A stretch of 64,000 nucleotides of DNA, taken from assembly GCF_018279705.1 (NCBI RefSeq), contig NZ_CP036498.1:1939001-2003000 (forward strand), given 5' to 3'. The position numbers were made by a program, and so were the translations under genes. Below the pieces are notes generated by a model. That model was given only the letters and a program-made list of their open reading frames with translations, was not told the origin of the DNA and searched no databases. This stretch comes from Tardiphaga alba (GTDB lineage Bacteria > Pseudomonadota > Alphaproteobacteria > Rhizobiales > Xanthobacteraceae). The number at the start of each line of letters is the position of its first letter. Positions within the stretch are counted from its first letter, which is position 1. Positions 41,537-51,500 of this stretch are shown one piece after another.

Positions 41537-41818
41537 CTATCCCGCCGGCTCGTAGTCGATCTCCGCAATCGTCGCGCCATCCGCCGCATCCGCAAAAGCA
41601 GGGTCGGCGCTCAGTTCGTCGATCGTCCGCGGCTTCGGCAGCGTGGTCGAGCCGTCGGCATTGACCCAGTTCTCGGCCACGTCCTCCAGCGTCTCGACGG
41701 CTTCGTCGATGGCTTCGTCCAGCGTGTCGCCTGACGTGGCGAGGCCGGGCAGGTCGGGGAAGCTCACGCGAAAGCTGCCGTCGTCATGCTTGCGGATGAC
41801 TGCGAGATAGACCGGCAT
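41537..41818 (-). CDS. HicB-family antitoxin (upstream copy)
   Basis: A 93-residue HicB-like protein: YLAVIRKHDDGSFRVSF, FPDLPGLATSGDTLDEAIDE, AVETLEDVAENWVNADG and a C-terminal acidic tail. The shared FPDLPG and SGDxxDEA motifs mark the same family as the gene at 40991-41281, but the two differ widely elsewhere, so this is not a recent duplicate. It begins two bases after the uvrD stop and ends 52 bases before hicA. It may be a second antitoxin or a solo regulator of the uvrD-hic operon. Confidence 0.82.
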   Translation of the reverse strand: MPVYLAVIRKHDDGSFRVSFPDLPGLATSGDTLDEAIDEAVETLEDVAENWVNADGSTTLPKPRTIDELSADPAFADAADGATIAEIDYEPAG

Positions 41819-41820
41819 GG

Positions 41821-44259
41821 TCAGGCTGCCCTCACGAAACTATCGACGACCTTCTTCTCGCCGGCCTTGTCGAAATCGATGGTGAGCTTGTTGCCATCGA
41901 TCTTGGTGACATGGCCGTAGCCGAATTTTTCGTGGAAGACGCGATCATCGAGCGAGAAGGCTGAATCGGTGCCGGTGGATTTTGCCACCAGCTCGCCTTC
42001 GATGACCATCGGTCGCTTTTTCGCGCCGCCACTATTTCCGCCAAAACTGTCACCATACCCACCACCGCTGCGCCCGCGCTGCTGTTGCGCGCGCTGCCAG
42101 CCTGGGGTCGAATAGGTCGAGCCAAAAGCTTCGAGATTGTCGAAGCGCGACGAACCATAGCCGCCGGCGCCGCCCCAGCCGTTGCCGCCCTTGGATTCCG
42201 TGATCTCCACATTCGCCGCCGGCAGTTCGTCGAGGAAGCGCGACGGGATCGTCGTGTTCCAGGTGCCGTGAATGCGGCGATTGGTGGCGAAGTAAAGTTT
42301 TGCGCGCTTGCGGGCACGCGTGATGCCCACATGGGCGAGGCGGCGCTCTTCTTCCAGCCCTGCGCGGCCCTGCTCGTCGAGCGCGCGCTGATGCGGAAAC
42401 AGGCCTTCCTCCCAGCCGGGCAGAAACACATTGTCGAATTCCAGCCCCTTGGCCGAATGCAGCGTCATCACAGACACCGCATCCTCGTCGGCTGCGCCTT
42501 CGCGATCCATCACCAGCGAGATGTGTTCGAGGAAGCCTTGCAGATTCTCGAATTCCTCCATGGAGCGCACCAGCTCCTTGAGGTTTTCCAGCCGGCCGGC
42601 GGCGTCGGCCGAGCGATCCTTCTGCCACATCTCGGTATAGCCGCTCTCGTCGAGCACGACCTCCGCCAGCTCCGTATGCGAGACGACTTCCATCTGCTTG
42701 CGCCAGCGCTCGAAGCTCAGCATCAGGTCGCGCAGCGAACCGCGCGCCTTCGGCTTCATCTCGTCGGTCTCGATCACTTGTCGCGCTGCTTCCGAGAGCG
42801 GGATGCGGCGGCGGCGTGCATGGTCATGGAGCATCTGCACGGTGGCATCGCCGAGGCCGCGCTTCGGCACATTGACGATGCGTTCGAAAGCGAGATCGTC
42901 GGCCGGTGAATTGATCACGCGCAGGTAAGCCAGCGCATCGCGGATTTCCGCACGCTCATAGAAACGCGGGCCGCCGATGACGCGATAGGGCAGGCCGAGG
43001 GTGACGAAGCGGTCTTCGAATTCGCGCATCTGGAACGAGGCACGCACGAGAATGGCGATATCGTTGAGCTTGTGGCCCTCGCGCTGCAGCTGCTCTATCT
43101 CCTCGCCGACGCCGCGGGCTTCCTCCTCGGAGTCCCATGCGCCGGTGACGGTGACCTTTTCGCCGTCGACATCTTCGGTGCGCAGCGTCTTGCCGAGCCG
43201 GCCTTCATTGTGCGCGATCAGATGCGAGGCAGCGGCAAGGATGTGACCTGTCGAACGATAATTGCGCTCCAGCCGGATCACCTTGGCGCCGGGGAAATCG
43301 TGTTCGAAGCGCAGGATGTTATCGACCTCGGCGCCGCGCCAGCCATAGATCGACTGGTCGTCATCGCCGACGCAGCAGATGTTTCGCGTGGCGGCGGTTT
43401 GCGTGGCGATGGCATTGTCCTCGCCCGGTGAAGGCGCACGCGCGGCGCCCTGCGACAGCAGCCGCAGCCACAGATACTGCGCGACATTCGTGTCCTGATA
43501 CTCGTCCACCAGGATGAACTTGAACCGCGCCTGATACGATCGCAGCACATCCGGATGTTCGCGGAACAGGCGGATGCATTCTAGCAGCAGATCGCCGAAG
43601 TCCGCCGCGTTCAGCGTCTTCAGCCGCTCCTGATAGTCCTTGTAGAGCTTGCCGCCCTTGCCATTGCCGAACACCGCGGCTTCGCCCGCCGGCACCTGCG
43701 CAGGCGTGAGGCCGCGATTCTTCCAGCCATCGATCAGCCCGGCCAGCATGCGCGCCGGCCAGCGCTTGTCGTCGATATTCTCCGCCGACAAAAGTTGCTT
43801 GAGCAGGCGGATCTGGTCATCGGTGTCGAGCACCGTGAAGTTCGACTTGAGCTGCACCAGCTCCGCATGGCTGCGCAGGATGCGGCCGCCGATGGAGTGG
43901 AAGGTGCCGAGCCACGGCATGCCTTCGACGGCCTGGCCGAGCATGATGCCGAGACGATGCTTCATCTCGCGCGCGGCCTTGTTGGTGAAGGTCACCGACA
44001 GGATCTCGCCGGGCCGTGCACGGCCGGTGGAGAGAATATGCGCGATGCGCGAGGTCAGCACCTTGGTCTTGCCGGTGCCGGCGCCGGCGAGCACCAGAAC
44101 GGGGCCGTCCAGCGTCTCGACGGCGTCGCGCTGCTCGGGATTGAGATTGTCGAGATAGGGCGCGGGTGCGGCGGCCGCTCGGGCGCGCGCAGCAATGCCG
44201 CCCGCCACGGGCTGATAGGCGGGAAGGTCGTTGGCGGGCATTTTGCGTGCTTCGGTCAT
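41821..44259 (-). CDS. uvrD: ATP-dependent DNA helicase UvrD/PcrA
   Basis: A superfamily 1A 3'-5' helicase used in nucleotide excision and mismatch repair. The 812-residue protein has, after a ~35-residue Ala-rich lead, the Q motif LNPEQRDAVETLDGPVLVLA, Walker A AGAGTGKTKVLTSR (about 58-71), motif II LVDEYQDTN, motif III GDDDQSIYGWRGA, motif IV IRLERNYRS, motif V VSVMTLHSAKGLEFDNVFL and VI EERRLAHVGITRAR. The C-terminal part has a Gly/Ser/Arg-rich linker and a Tudor-like end (VFHEKFGYGHVTKIDGNKL). A hicB-hicA-hicB set follows on the same strand. Confidence 0.97.
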   Translation of the reverse strand: MTEARKMPANDLPAYQPVAGGIAARARAAAAPAPYLDNLNPEQRDAVETLDGPVLVLAGAGTGKTKVLTSRIAHILSTGRARPGEILSVTFTNKAAREMKHRLGIMLGQAVEGMPWLGTFHSIGGRILRSHAELVQLKSNFTVLDTDDQIRLLKQLLSAENIDDKRWPARMLAGLIDGWKNRGLTPAQVPAGEAAVFGNGKGGKLYKDYQERLKTLNAADFGDLLLECIRLFREHPDVLRSYQARFKFILVDEYQDTNVAQYLWLRLLSQGAARAPSPGEDNAIATQTAATRNICCVGDDDQSIYGWRGAEVDNILRFEHDFPGAKVIRLERNYRSTGHILAAASHLIAHNEGRLGKTLRTEDVDGEKVTVTGAWDSEEEARGVGEEIEQLQREGHKLNDIAILVRASFQMREFEDRFVTLGLPYRVIGGPRFYERAEIRDALAYLRVINSPADDLAFERIVNVPKRGLGDATVQMLHDHARRRRIPLSEAARQVIETDEMKPKARGSLRDLMLSFERWRKQMEVVSHTELAEVVLDESGYTEMWQKDRSADAAGRLENLKELVRSMEEFENLQGFLEHISLVMDREGAADEDAVSVMTLHSAKGLEFDNVFLPGWEEGLFPHQRALDEQGRAGLEEERRLAHVGITRARKRAKLYFATNRRIHGTWNTTIPSRFLDELPAANVEITESKGGNGWGGAGGYGSSRFDNLEAFGSTYSTPGWQRAQQQRGRSGGGYGDSFGGNSGGAKKRPMVIEGELVAKSTGTDSAFSLDDRVFHEKFGYGHVTKIDGNKLTIDFDKAGEKKVVDSFVRAA

Positions 44260-44541
44260 GCGAATCGAATTCCGCCCGCACGGACTCGTGGGGCCTCAGA
44301 AGGGACTTCTTAACAGGGATTGGGGCCATATAGGGCCTGAGCGCCCCCGGCGATAGACTTATCCCCGCATGGACGCCATCGCGACGATCGACAGCCCGCG
44401 GGCCGCTCTCATTTCGTTGATCGGCGGCGGTATTGTCTGCGGAACTTTCGGTTTTGGTCCGGCTTGTCTTGACATCCAGCGCGACGTCAGAACTCGCGCA
44501 GAGAACGACAAACCGAACAACCGTAAACTGAGGTACGTGTC

Positions 44542-44718
44542 ATGCTGAGCTGGGTCGTAACGTTTCTCGTCGTCGCTTTGATTGCCGGTGTTCTCGGCTT
44601 CGGCGGTGTCGCCGGCGCTTCCATCGAAATCGCCAAGGCGATCTTCTTCATCGCCATCGTGCTGTTCCTGATCTCGGCCGTTGTTGGCCTTGTCCGCGGT
44701 CGCGGTAACAGTCTGTAG
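44542..44718 (+). CDS. DUF1328 (YtjA-like) small membrane protein (58 aa)
   Basis: A 58-residue hydrophobic protein of the DUF1328/YtjA family, with two membrane segments: WVVTFLVVALIAGVLGFGG and KAIFFIAIVLFLISAVVGLV, joined by a short VAGASIEIA loop and ending in RGRGNSL. The MLSW start, LGFGG and C-terminal basic motif are the family pattern. A weak GAGG ribosome-binding site precedes ATG 44542. It is shorter than 60 codons and easily missed. The function is unknown; relatives are often reported as stress-related, which is not shown here. A family D repeat begins seven bases after its stop. Confidence 0.85.
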   Translation: MLSWVVTFLVVALIAGVLGFGGVAGASIEIAKAIFFIAIVLFLISAVVGLVRGRGNSL

Positions 44719-44725
44719 TATTCGC

Positions 44726-44826
44726 CGTCATTGCGAGCCCAAACGAATTGCGTCGCAATTCGTTTGGGCGAAGCAATCCAGAGCAAAGAGCTGGATTGCT
44801 TCGTCGCTACGTTCCTCGCAATGACG
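44726..44826. repeat. REP-like palindrome CGTCATTGCGAG, family D copy 2
   Basis: Ends CGTCATTGCGAG and CTCGCAATGACG are complementary, as in the copy at 30205-30293, with the inner GAAGCAATCCAG / CTGGATTGCTTCG pair. It lies between DUF1328 and the convergent thioesterase gene, and contains an extra 31-base palindrome (44738-44768) that copy 1 lacks. Confidence 0.85.
44738..44768. repeat. Perfect 31-base palindrome nested in repeat D
   Basis: CCCAAACGAATTGCG, one T, CGCAATTCGTTTGGG: 15-bp perfect arms. It replaces the GGCGCCCTTGCGAC stretch seen at the matching place in the other copy of the repeat. Confidence 0.85.
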
Positions 44827-44840
44827 ATGTATCGTTTCCG

Positions 44841-45353
44841 CTACTTCTTCACTGGCATCGCGATGTTGCGGCCGATTCCCTCGGGCCGCTCCAGTCCGGA
44901 ATGTGCCTTTGCCAGCGCCTGAACATTGGCGTTGATGTCTGGCGGAAACGCCGCCACCCTCCGCGCCGTCATATCCATATGCAGCGTCATGTTTTCAGAG
45001 GTGGCCGACAGCCAGCCCTCGGTGGCGTGGCGCAGTTCCTTGAAGGTGTGAATACGCTTCTCGTCCGCGGCGACGACGAGAATGGAGACCTGCGCGGGAT
45101 CGCCGAGATGGATTTCCCGGATGTAGCGGACATGGCATTCGGCGGTGAAGGATGAGTTGTCGCGCTCCTTCAGATAGCCCGGTCCGATCCCGATCTGCAG
45201 CCAGAGTTCGTCCACGGCGCGGTCGAACAGGACGTTGTAATAGGCCATGTTGAGGTGGCCGTTATAGTCGATCCATTGCGGGTCGATCTGCATGATCGAG
45301 GATTTGAACAGCGCGGGGCGGCGCAGGCTTTCGTTGATCTCGGTCATTCCCAT
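44841..45353 (-). CDS. Hot-dog fold acyl-CoA thioesterase
   Basis: A 170-residue protein (168 if the second ATG at 45347 is used) with a single hot-dog domain. The motif DPQWIDYNGHLNMAYYNVLFD, with D-Y-N-G-H, is the active-site pattern of the 4-hydroxybenzoyl-CoA thioesterase-like family, followed by FTAECHVRYIREIHLGD and VSILVVAADEKRIHTFKEL. It would hydrolyse an acyl-CoA thioester; the acyl group is unknown. It is divergent to the D-lactate dehydrogenase gene with about 76 bases between their start codons. Some related proteins are linked to carnitine metabolism, but nothing nearby supports that. Confidence 0.85.
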   Translation of the reverse strand: MGMTEINESLRRPALFKSSIMQIDPQWIDYNGHLNMAYYNVLFDRAVDELWLQIGIGPGYLKERDNSSFTAECHVRYIREIHLGDPAQVSILVVAADEKRIHTFKELRHATEGWLSATSENMTLHMDMTARRVAAFPPDINANVQALAKAHSGLERPEGIGRNIAMPVKK

Positions 45354-45429
45354 CCCATTTCCACATCACGTCTCTCTTGACCGCTTATACAAGCTTTGCG
45401 ACGGTCGCACCCCGTTGAAAGGGACAACC

Positions 45430-46845
45430 GTGGGTCACATCGAATCGAATCTGACGCGCCCCGAGCCGAAAGCTCTAGCGGCCGCACTCGAAGCGCTGGC
45501 AGCGCGCTTTGGCAACAAGCTCGTGACCTCGCAGGCGGTCCGCGAACAACATGGCCACACGACCACGTGGCTGACGAACCAGCCGCCGGATGGCGTCGTG
45601 TTTGCGCAGGAAACGGCCGATATTCAGGACGTCGTGCGTATCTGCGCCGCCAACAAGGTTCCGGTGATCGCGTTCGGGACGGGCACCTCGCTGGAAGGGC
45701 AGGTCAACGCGCCCGCCGGCGGCATCTGCATCGACATGCGCGACATGAACAAGATTCTGGCGGTCCACCCCGAGGATCTCGATTGCGTCATCCAGCCCGG
45801 CGTCACCCGCAAGGCGCTGAACGAGCATCTGCGCGATCAGGGCCTGTTTTTCCCGATCGATCCCGGCGCCGACGCCTCGCTCGGCGGCATGGCCTCGACT
45901 CGGGCATCGGGCACCAATGCGGTCCGCTACGGCACCATGCGTGAAAACGTGCTGGCGCTGAAAGTCGTCCGTGCGGATGGCGAGATCATCTCGACGGGCA
46001 CGCGGGCCAAGAAGTCGTCGGCCGGCTACGACCTCACACATATGTTCGTCGGTGCCGAAGGAACGCTCGGCATCATCAGCGAGCTCACCATCAAGCTGCG
46101 TGGCATTCCGGATACGATCGCCGCGGCGTCTTGCTCGTTCGACAGCGTGCAGGGCGCCTGCCAGGCAACCATTCTGGCAATCCAGACCGGCATCCCCGTC
46201 GCGCGTATCGAATTGCTCAACGAAGCGCAGGTGCGCGCCTGCAATATTTATTCGAAGCTGACGCTGCCGGAGACGCCGCTGTTGCTGCTGGAATTCCATG
46301 GCAGCGAAGCCGACGTCGCCGAACAGTCGAAGAATTTTCGCGAGATCGCGCTCGAATGCGGTGGCGGCGATTTCAGCTGGACCACGAAGCCAGAAGATCG
46401 CACCAAACTCTGGCAAGCCCGCCATGATGCCTATTGGTCTGTGAAGAGCCTGCGTCCCGGCTCCGAAGTGGCCGCGACCGACGTCTGCGTTCCCATCTCG
46501 AAACTTGCCGAATGCGTCGGCGAGACCGAGGACGACCTCAAGCGGTTCAATCTTCTATCGCCGATCGTCGGCCATGTCGGCGACGGCAATTTCCATTGTT
46601 CGCTGGTCTGCGATCGCAACGATCCCGCCGAGATCGCCCGCGCAGAAGAGTTCATGCACCGCCTCGTCAAGCGTGCCCAGGCCATGGGCGGCACCTGTAC
46701 CGGCGAGCACGGCATCGGCCAAGGCAAGCAGAAATACATGAAGGACGAATTGGGCCTCGAAGCCCTCGATGCCATGCGGGCGATCAAGCGCGCATTCGAC
46801 CCAGACAACATCCTCAACCCCGGCAAGATACTGCCGCCAGCCTGA
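45430..46845 (+). CDS. FAD-linked D-lactate dehydrogenase (GlcD/LDHD-type)
   Basis: A flavoprotein of 471 residues from GTG 45430. It has the PCMH-type FAD-binding domain (about 40-220) with VIAFGTGTSLEGQVNAPAGG and MASTRASGTNAVRYGTM, and the FAD-oxidase C-terminal domain with the GHVGDGNFHCS metal-binding histidines and TGEHGIGQGK. The closest known relatives oxidise D-lactate or D-2-hydroxy acids to keto acids and pass electrons to cytochrome c or quinone. An MFS carrier of the monocarboxylate type follows on the same strand, which fits uptake and oxidation of a 2-hydroxy acid. Start GTG is inferred; an ATG at 45292 in this frame would overlap the divergent gene. Confidence 0.88.
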   Translation: MGHIESNLTRPEPKALAAALEALAARFGNKLVTSQAVREQHGHTTTWLTNQPPDGVVFAQETADIQDVVRICAANKVPVIAFGTGTSLEGQVNAPAGGICIDMRDMNKILAVHPEDLDCVIQPGVTRKALNEHLRDQGLFFPIDPGADASLGGMASTRASGTNAVRYGTMRENVLALKVVRADGEIISTGTRAKKSSAGYDLTHMFVGAEGTLGIISELTIKLRGIPDTIAAASCSFDSVQGACQATILAIQTGIPVARIELLNEAQVRACNIYSKLTLPETPLLLLEFHGSEADVAEQSKNFREIALECGGGDFSWTTKPEDRTKLWQARHDAYWSVKSLRPGSEVAATDVCVPISKLAECVGETEDDLKRFNLLSPIVGHVGDGNFHCSLVCDRNDPAEIARAEEFMHRLVKRAQAMGGTCTGEHGIGQGKQKYMKDELGLEALDAMRAIKRAFDPDNILNPGKILPPA

Positions 46846-46922
46846 CGTGTGTCGGCAGCGACGCTTGACGCTGCCTTACGCGCAAAATACCACCCGCTGT
46901 AACGGTATTAACGGTTTCTAAA

Positions 46923-46945
46923 CACCTATAAAGTGCATATAGGTG
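46923..46945. promoter_or_regulatory. Candidate operator upstream of MFS carrier
   Basis: CACCTATA and TATAGGTG are perfect 8-bp inverted arms separated by AAGTGCA, in the gap between the D-lactate dehydrogenase gene and the MFS gene. A symmetric site of this size suits a dimeric repressor; the protein is not identified in this window. Confidence 0.45.
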
Positions 46946-47031
46946 ATGTTTCCTGCATGGATTGTGTCCGCGCATTGTTTCGCGGACAGCGCAAACCCGA
47001 CGCGCGAGCGTTCAAGAAAAGGCATCGGCCG

Positions 47032-48348
47032 ATGCGGCTGCCGTTCTTCTATGGCTGGGTGATCGTAGCCGTTACATTCGTATCGATGGCGATCGGCGTA
47101 AATGCGCGGACGTCGTTTTCGCTGTTCTTTCCGCCCATCATTTCGGAGTTCGGTTGGGATCGCGGCGTCACCGCCGGTGCCTTTTCGTTCGGCTTTCTCG
47201 TCTCAGCCATCATGAGCCCGCTGATGGGCAAGCTGATGGACCGGGGCGGTCCGCGTGCTGTGATGGAACTCGGCACGGCCCTGATGGCCGCCGGTCTCCT
47301 GCTGGCGCCACTGACCACGCAGCCGTGGCACCTCTATCTCACCATCGGTGTTCTCGTCGGCGCAGGCAGCGTCTGTCTGGGCTATTCCGGGCAATCGCTC
47401 TTCCTGCCCAACTGGTTCAGCCGCAAGCGTGGCCTCGCCATCGGGCTTGCTTTCGCCGGCGTCGGCATCGGCTCGGTGACGGTGTTGCCCTGGGTGCAGG
47501 TGATGATCGAACAGACCGGCTGGCGCACGGCCTGCACGGCTGTCGGACTCGTCGTATTGGTCGTCCTGGTGCCGATCAATCTCCTGCTCAGGAAGCGGCC
47601 GCAGGATATGGGCCTGCTTCCGGACGGTGACACAGCCGCTCACGCGGCGGCGAAGCCGATGTCCAATGTGATCGATCCCGTCTGGGCTAGCATCGACTGG
47701 ACACTGGCGCGCGCGATGCGGACGGCACGGTTCTGGTGGCTGGCGCTCGGTCTGTTCGGCGGCCTCTATGCCTGGTACGCCGTCCAGGTCCATCAGACGA
47801 AATACCTGCTGGATATCGGTTTCTCGCCGGCCGTGGCCGCCTGGTCGCTCGGGATGGTCAGCCTGTTCGGCGTACCCGGCCAGATCTTCCTCGGTCATTT
47901 GTCCGACCGGATCGGGCGCGAATGGATCTGGACCGTGAGCGGTGTCGGATTCGGGATCTGCTTTGCCGCGTTGATCGCGCTAGAATTCACGCCCAGCCTG
48001 GTGCTGGTCTATGTCATGGTGATCTCGCAGGGATTGCTGGGCTATGGCGTGACGTCGATCATGGGCGCGGTCGTACTCGAAATTTTCCAGGGCGAGCATT
48101 TCGGTAGCATTTTCGGCACGCTGATGCTGGCTGCGCTGGCGGGCGGCGCGGCAGGGCCTCTGGTGACCGGCGTGCTTCACGATCATTGCGGGACCTACAC
48201 GGTCGCATTCGCGCTCGGCATCGTGGTGTCCGTGCTGGCGACCATTGCGATCTGGATGGCATCGCCGCGCAAGGTGCGCGTTGTCGCCGGTCGATTGCAT
48301 CGATCCCACGCGGCCCGGGAAGCCCTGCAGCAGACGTCTCAGGGATGA
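47032..48348 (+). CDS. MFS carrier, oxalate/formate or monocarboxylate type
   Basis: A twelve-segment major facilitator protein of 438 residues from ATG 47032. MRLPFFYGWVIVAVTFV and VNARTSFSLFFPPIISEFGW are typical of the monocarboxylate/oxalate-formate (MCT/OFA) branch. GYSGQSLFLPNWFSRKRGLA and GVPGQIFLGHLSDRIGREW are the usual loop motifs. The neighbouring D-lactate dehydrogenase suggests lactate or a related 2-hydroxy acid as cargo; this is inference from context. Earlier in-frame starts (ATG 46957, GTG 46933) would add a Cys/Arg-rich head; AAAAGG lies ten bases before 47032, so the shorter form is chosen. Confidence 0.85.
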   Translation: MRLPFFYGWVIVAVTFVSMAIGVNARTSFSLFFPPIISEFGWDRGVTAGAFSFGFLVSAIMSPLMGKLMDRGGPRAVMELGTALMAAGLLLAPLTTQPWHLYLTIGVLVGAGSVCLGYSGQSLFLPNWFSRKRGLAIGLAFAGVGIGSVTVLPWVQVMIEQTGWRTACTAVGLVVLVVLVPINLLLRKRPQDMGLLPDGDTAAHAAAKPMSNVIDPVWASIDWTLARAMRTARFWWLALGLFGGLYAWYAVQVHQTKYLLDIGFSPAVAAWSLGMVSLFGVPGQIFLGHLSDRIGREWIWTVSGVGFGICFAALIALEFTPSLVLVYVMVISQGLLGYGVTSIMGAVVLEIFQGEHFGSIFGTLMLAALAGGAAGPLVTGVLHDHCGTYTVAFALGIVVSVLATIAIWMASPRKVRVVAGRLHRSHAAREALQQTSQG

Positions 48349-48524
48349 TCCCGGAGCGCCTGCCGGCCGGCAATTTGCCGCAACCGGGCCGCACCGGCTG
48401 ACATGTGGGTTATGCTGTGACTTCGCCACAGTTCCCTTTATACATGGACGGACTCATACGCATTCCGATCTGACCATGCGCGGCCAGCATGCGGGATGTC
48501 GTTGAACCCTGAGGGGATGTTTCC

Positions 48525-51500
48525 TTGCAGACGACGCTGCTCGGCTTGGCGATTGCTTTCATTCTTGCGCTGGCTGCTGCTCTGGTGGGGCCGTTCTTCA
48601 TCGACTGGAACCAGTTCCGGCCGCAATTTGAAGCTGAAGCAACCCGCATCGTCGGGGCGCCCGTGCGTGTCAGCGGCGCCTTGGATGCCCGGCTGCTGCC
48701 GGCGCCGTCGTTGCAATTGCATGGCATCACCGTCGGCGGGGCGAATGATCTCGGTCGCATGCGTGCACAGAAGCTCGCTGTCGAATTCAGTCTTGGTTCG
48801 CTCATGCGCGGGGAATGGCGCGCGACGGAACTGAGCATCGGTGGCGTTGCTGTGGATCTGGGGCTCAACGCGGAGGGGCGTCTCGACCTTCCTGCAGCCA
48901 CCGGGCCGTTCAATCTCGGTGACCTCGCGATCGATCGTCTCAACGTCACGGGCCGTGTGGCCTTGCATGAAGCGGCCAGTCGCAGTTCTCTGGAGCTCAA
49001 CGATATCGCATTCAGCGGCGACGTTCGCTCACTGGCTGCCGGTGCCTTGCGCGGCGATGGCAATTTCATGCTGTCGGGCATGCGCTATCCGTTCCGGTTG
49101 TCGTCGGGGCAAACAAGCGATGGCCTCGGCACGCGTGTGCGATTGACCATCGAGCCCGGCGACAAGCCGTTGGGTGTCGATCTCGATGGTGTACTTGCTT
49201 TCGACAATCGTGCGCCGAGTTTCGAAGGAACGATGACGGTTGCGGCCAACGTGCCGGCGCAATCTGATAAGCCGGGATCAGCGCCCTGGCGCGTTGCAAG
49301 CAAGTTGAAGCTCGCTCCTGCGCAGGCTCGTCTCGAGGCGCTGGAAGCGAGCTACGGTCACGACAATGTCGCTCTCAAATTTTCCGGCATCGCCGATGTG
49401 CGGTTTGGCAGCGCGCCATTATTGACGGCTGTCCTCGGCGCCAAGCAGATCGATATCGATCGGCTTCTGGCCAAGGGGCAGGGTCCGACGACAGCGCGAC
49501 GCCGATTGCGCTGCTTCGGAGATTGATGGCAATCGTCCCGCCGGCTTCGATCGCCACGCAGCTGCAGATGAGCGCGGACCAGATCATGCTGGGCGGACGC
49601 GCCATCCAGAATGTCGGCGTCGATCTGCACGGCAGCGCCAAATCGTGGGCCGTGGAGCGCCTTGAATTCCAGGCGCCCGGCGCCACGCGCGTCGTCGCCA
49701 GCGGCGCGTCGCAGTCGAACGTCGCCAATAGTTTCAGCGGCGCGATCAATGTCGATTCCTCCGATCCTGACGTCCTTGTCGGCTGGCTCAAGGGGCGCAG
49801 CGACACAAGGCTGCGCGATCAGAAGCCATTGCGCATTCGCGGGCATTTTGCATCGACCAATGATCATCTCTCGGTCGATAAACTGATTGCGGAGATCGAT
49901 GGTGGCGTGCTGGAGGGCGTATCGCGCTGGCCTATCCATCTGCGGCAGGCGGCTCGCGGCTCGATGCGAACCTGAAGGCGGATCGGTTAAATCTCGATGC
50001 TGCGACAGCGCTTGTCCGTTCGCTCGTCGGATCACAAGCCGAGTGGCCGAATGCAGCAGCACTTTCTCTCGATGTCGGCCGTGCGATCTCTGCCGGGCAG
50101 GAGATGCGGCCATTCTCGGTGCAGGTTGGCTACGATCCGAAGACGCTGACGCTTGATCGCTTCAAAGTCGGCGAACCGACCGGCTTGATGCTGGACGGAA
50201 GCGGGTCATTCGATCGAAACGACGTAACGGGAAAGCTGATGCTGAGCGCCGGTGCATCGTCGCTGGCGCAGGCGATCAATGTCGTCTCTCCTGTGGCGCC
50301 AAGGCTCGCCGAGCGGCTCAGGGCGATGCCGGCGGTGGCTGGAGCAGTCAAATTCAAGCTCGGCCTGGATGTCGCGAAAGCTTCTCCGTCGTCGGATCGC
50401 GCCAATGCGTCTGCCGTGCTGGATATCGATGCACCGCAAATGAAAGGGAGCATCAGTAGCAAGGTGTCTCCGACGCTGGTGGCGCTGCGCGGCTTCGATG
50501 TTGCGGCTTTGTCTGGCAGCGAACTCCTCTGGGATGCGCGACTAACGGGGCAGGGCGGACGTTGCTGGCGTTGCTCGGCTTGAACGGTGTGGTCGCGGCC
50601 GGTGATGCGCCTTTGACCTTTGAGGGCAACGCCACCGGCGCCTGGCGTGCGTCCATGCAGGTAAAGGCGAAGTTGAGCGGGACGGAGCTCGACGCGGATG
50701 TGCAGGGCAGTACCGAGCTTCTGGCTGCGGTGCCGAAAGCCAGTCTGGCGCTCGCCATTCGCGCGGCAAATGCAACGCCGCTATTCGGCCTCAAGCCTGC
50801 GGATGCCATGGCTCAGCGGATCAGCCTGTCGTCACGTGTCTCGTTGAATGGCGAGAAGCTGAGCTTTGAGGATATCGACAGCACGCTCGACGGCTCGCGG
50901 ATGCGCGGCCGTCTCGCTTTGACGCTCGGCGCGGAGAAGTCGATCGATGGGCAGCTCGGTGCCGATCGTATCGACCTCGCGTCTGCATTCGGTTTTGCAA
51001 TCGGCGCGCGCGGACAGGATGCGAGCGAACCGCTCTCCCGCGATCTGCTGCAGGGTTGGCGTGGCCAACTGGCATTTCAGGCGCTGAGTGCCGTATTGCC
51101 CGGCGGCTCGGAGATCCGGCCCTTCAACACGATCGTCAGAAACAACGGGAATGCACTGACGCTCGATGCCATCACCGGCAAGATCGGTGGAGGCGACGTC
51201 ACCGCCGATATCGATCTCACCCGCTCTGCCACGACGGGCTACACACTGGGCGTGCGTGCCCAGCTTGCCGGCGTCGATGGTGCCGCGCTGCGTTATCAAT
51301 CCCTGGCGATGCCGGCCGGCAAGACTTCATTCAGAATGACGCTATCGAGTCAGGGCCGTAGTGCCTCTGCGCTCGCCGGTGCGATTTCGGGCGATGGTCT
51401 TGTGACCATCGATCAGTTGCGTATTGCAGGGCTGGATCCGCGGGTGTTCGATACTGCCATTCGTGCCAGCGATACGGGCCAGGCGACGGATGATGCAAAG

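Noticed and set aside
44441..44466. GGAAC upstream of DUF1328 as an EcfG promoter
   Set aside because: No CGTT at 16-18 bases spacing (CTTG or GCTT instead), so the second half of the element is missing.
49490..50560. Programmed frameshifting in the AsmA gene
   Set aside because: Three separate sites, without slippery heptamers or downstream structure that could be recognised; deletion or sequencing error is simpler.
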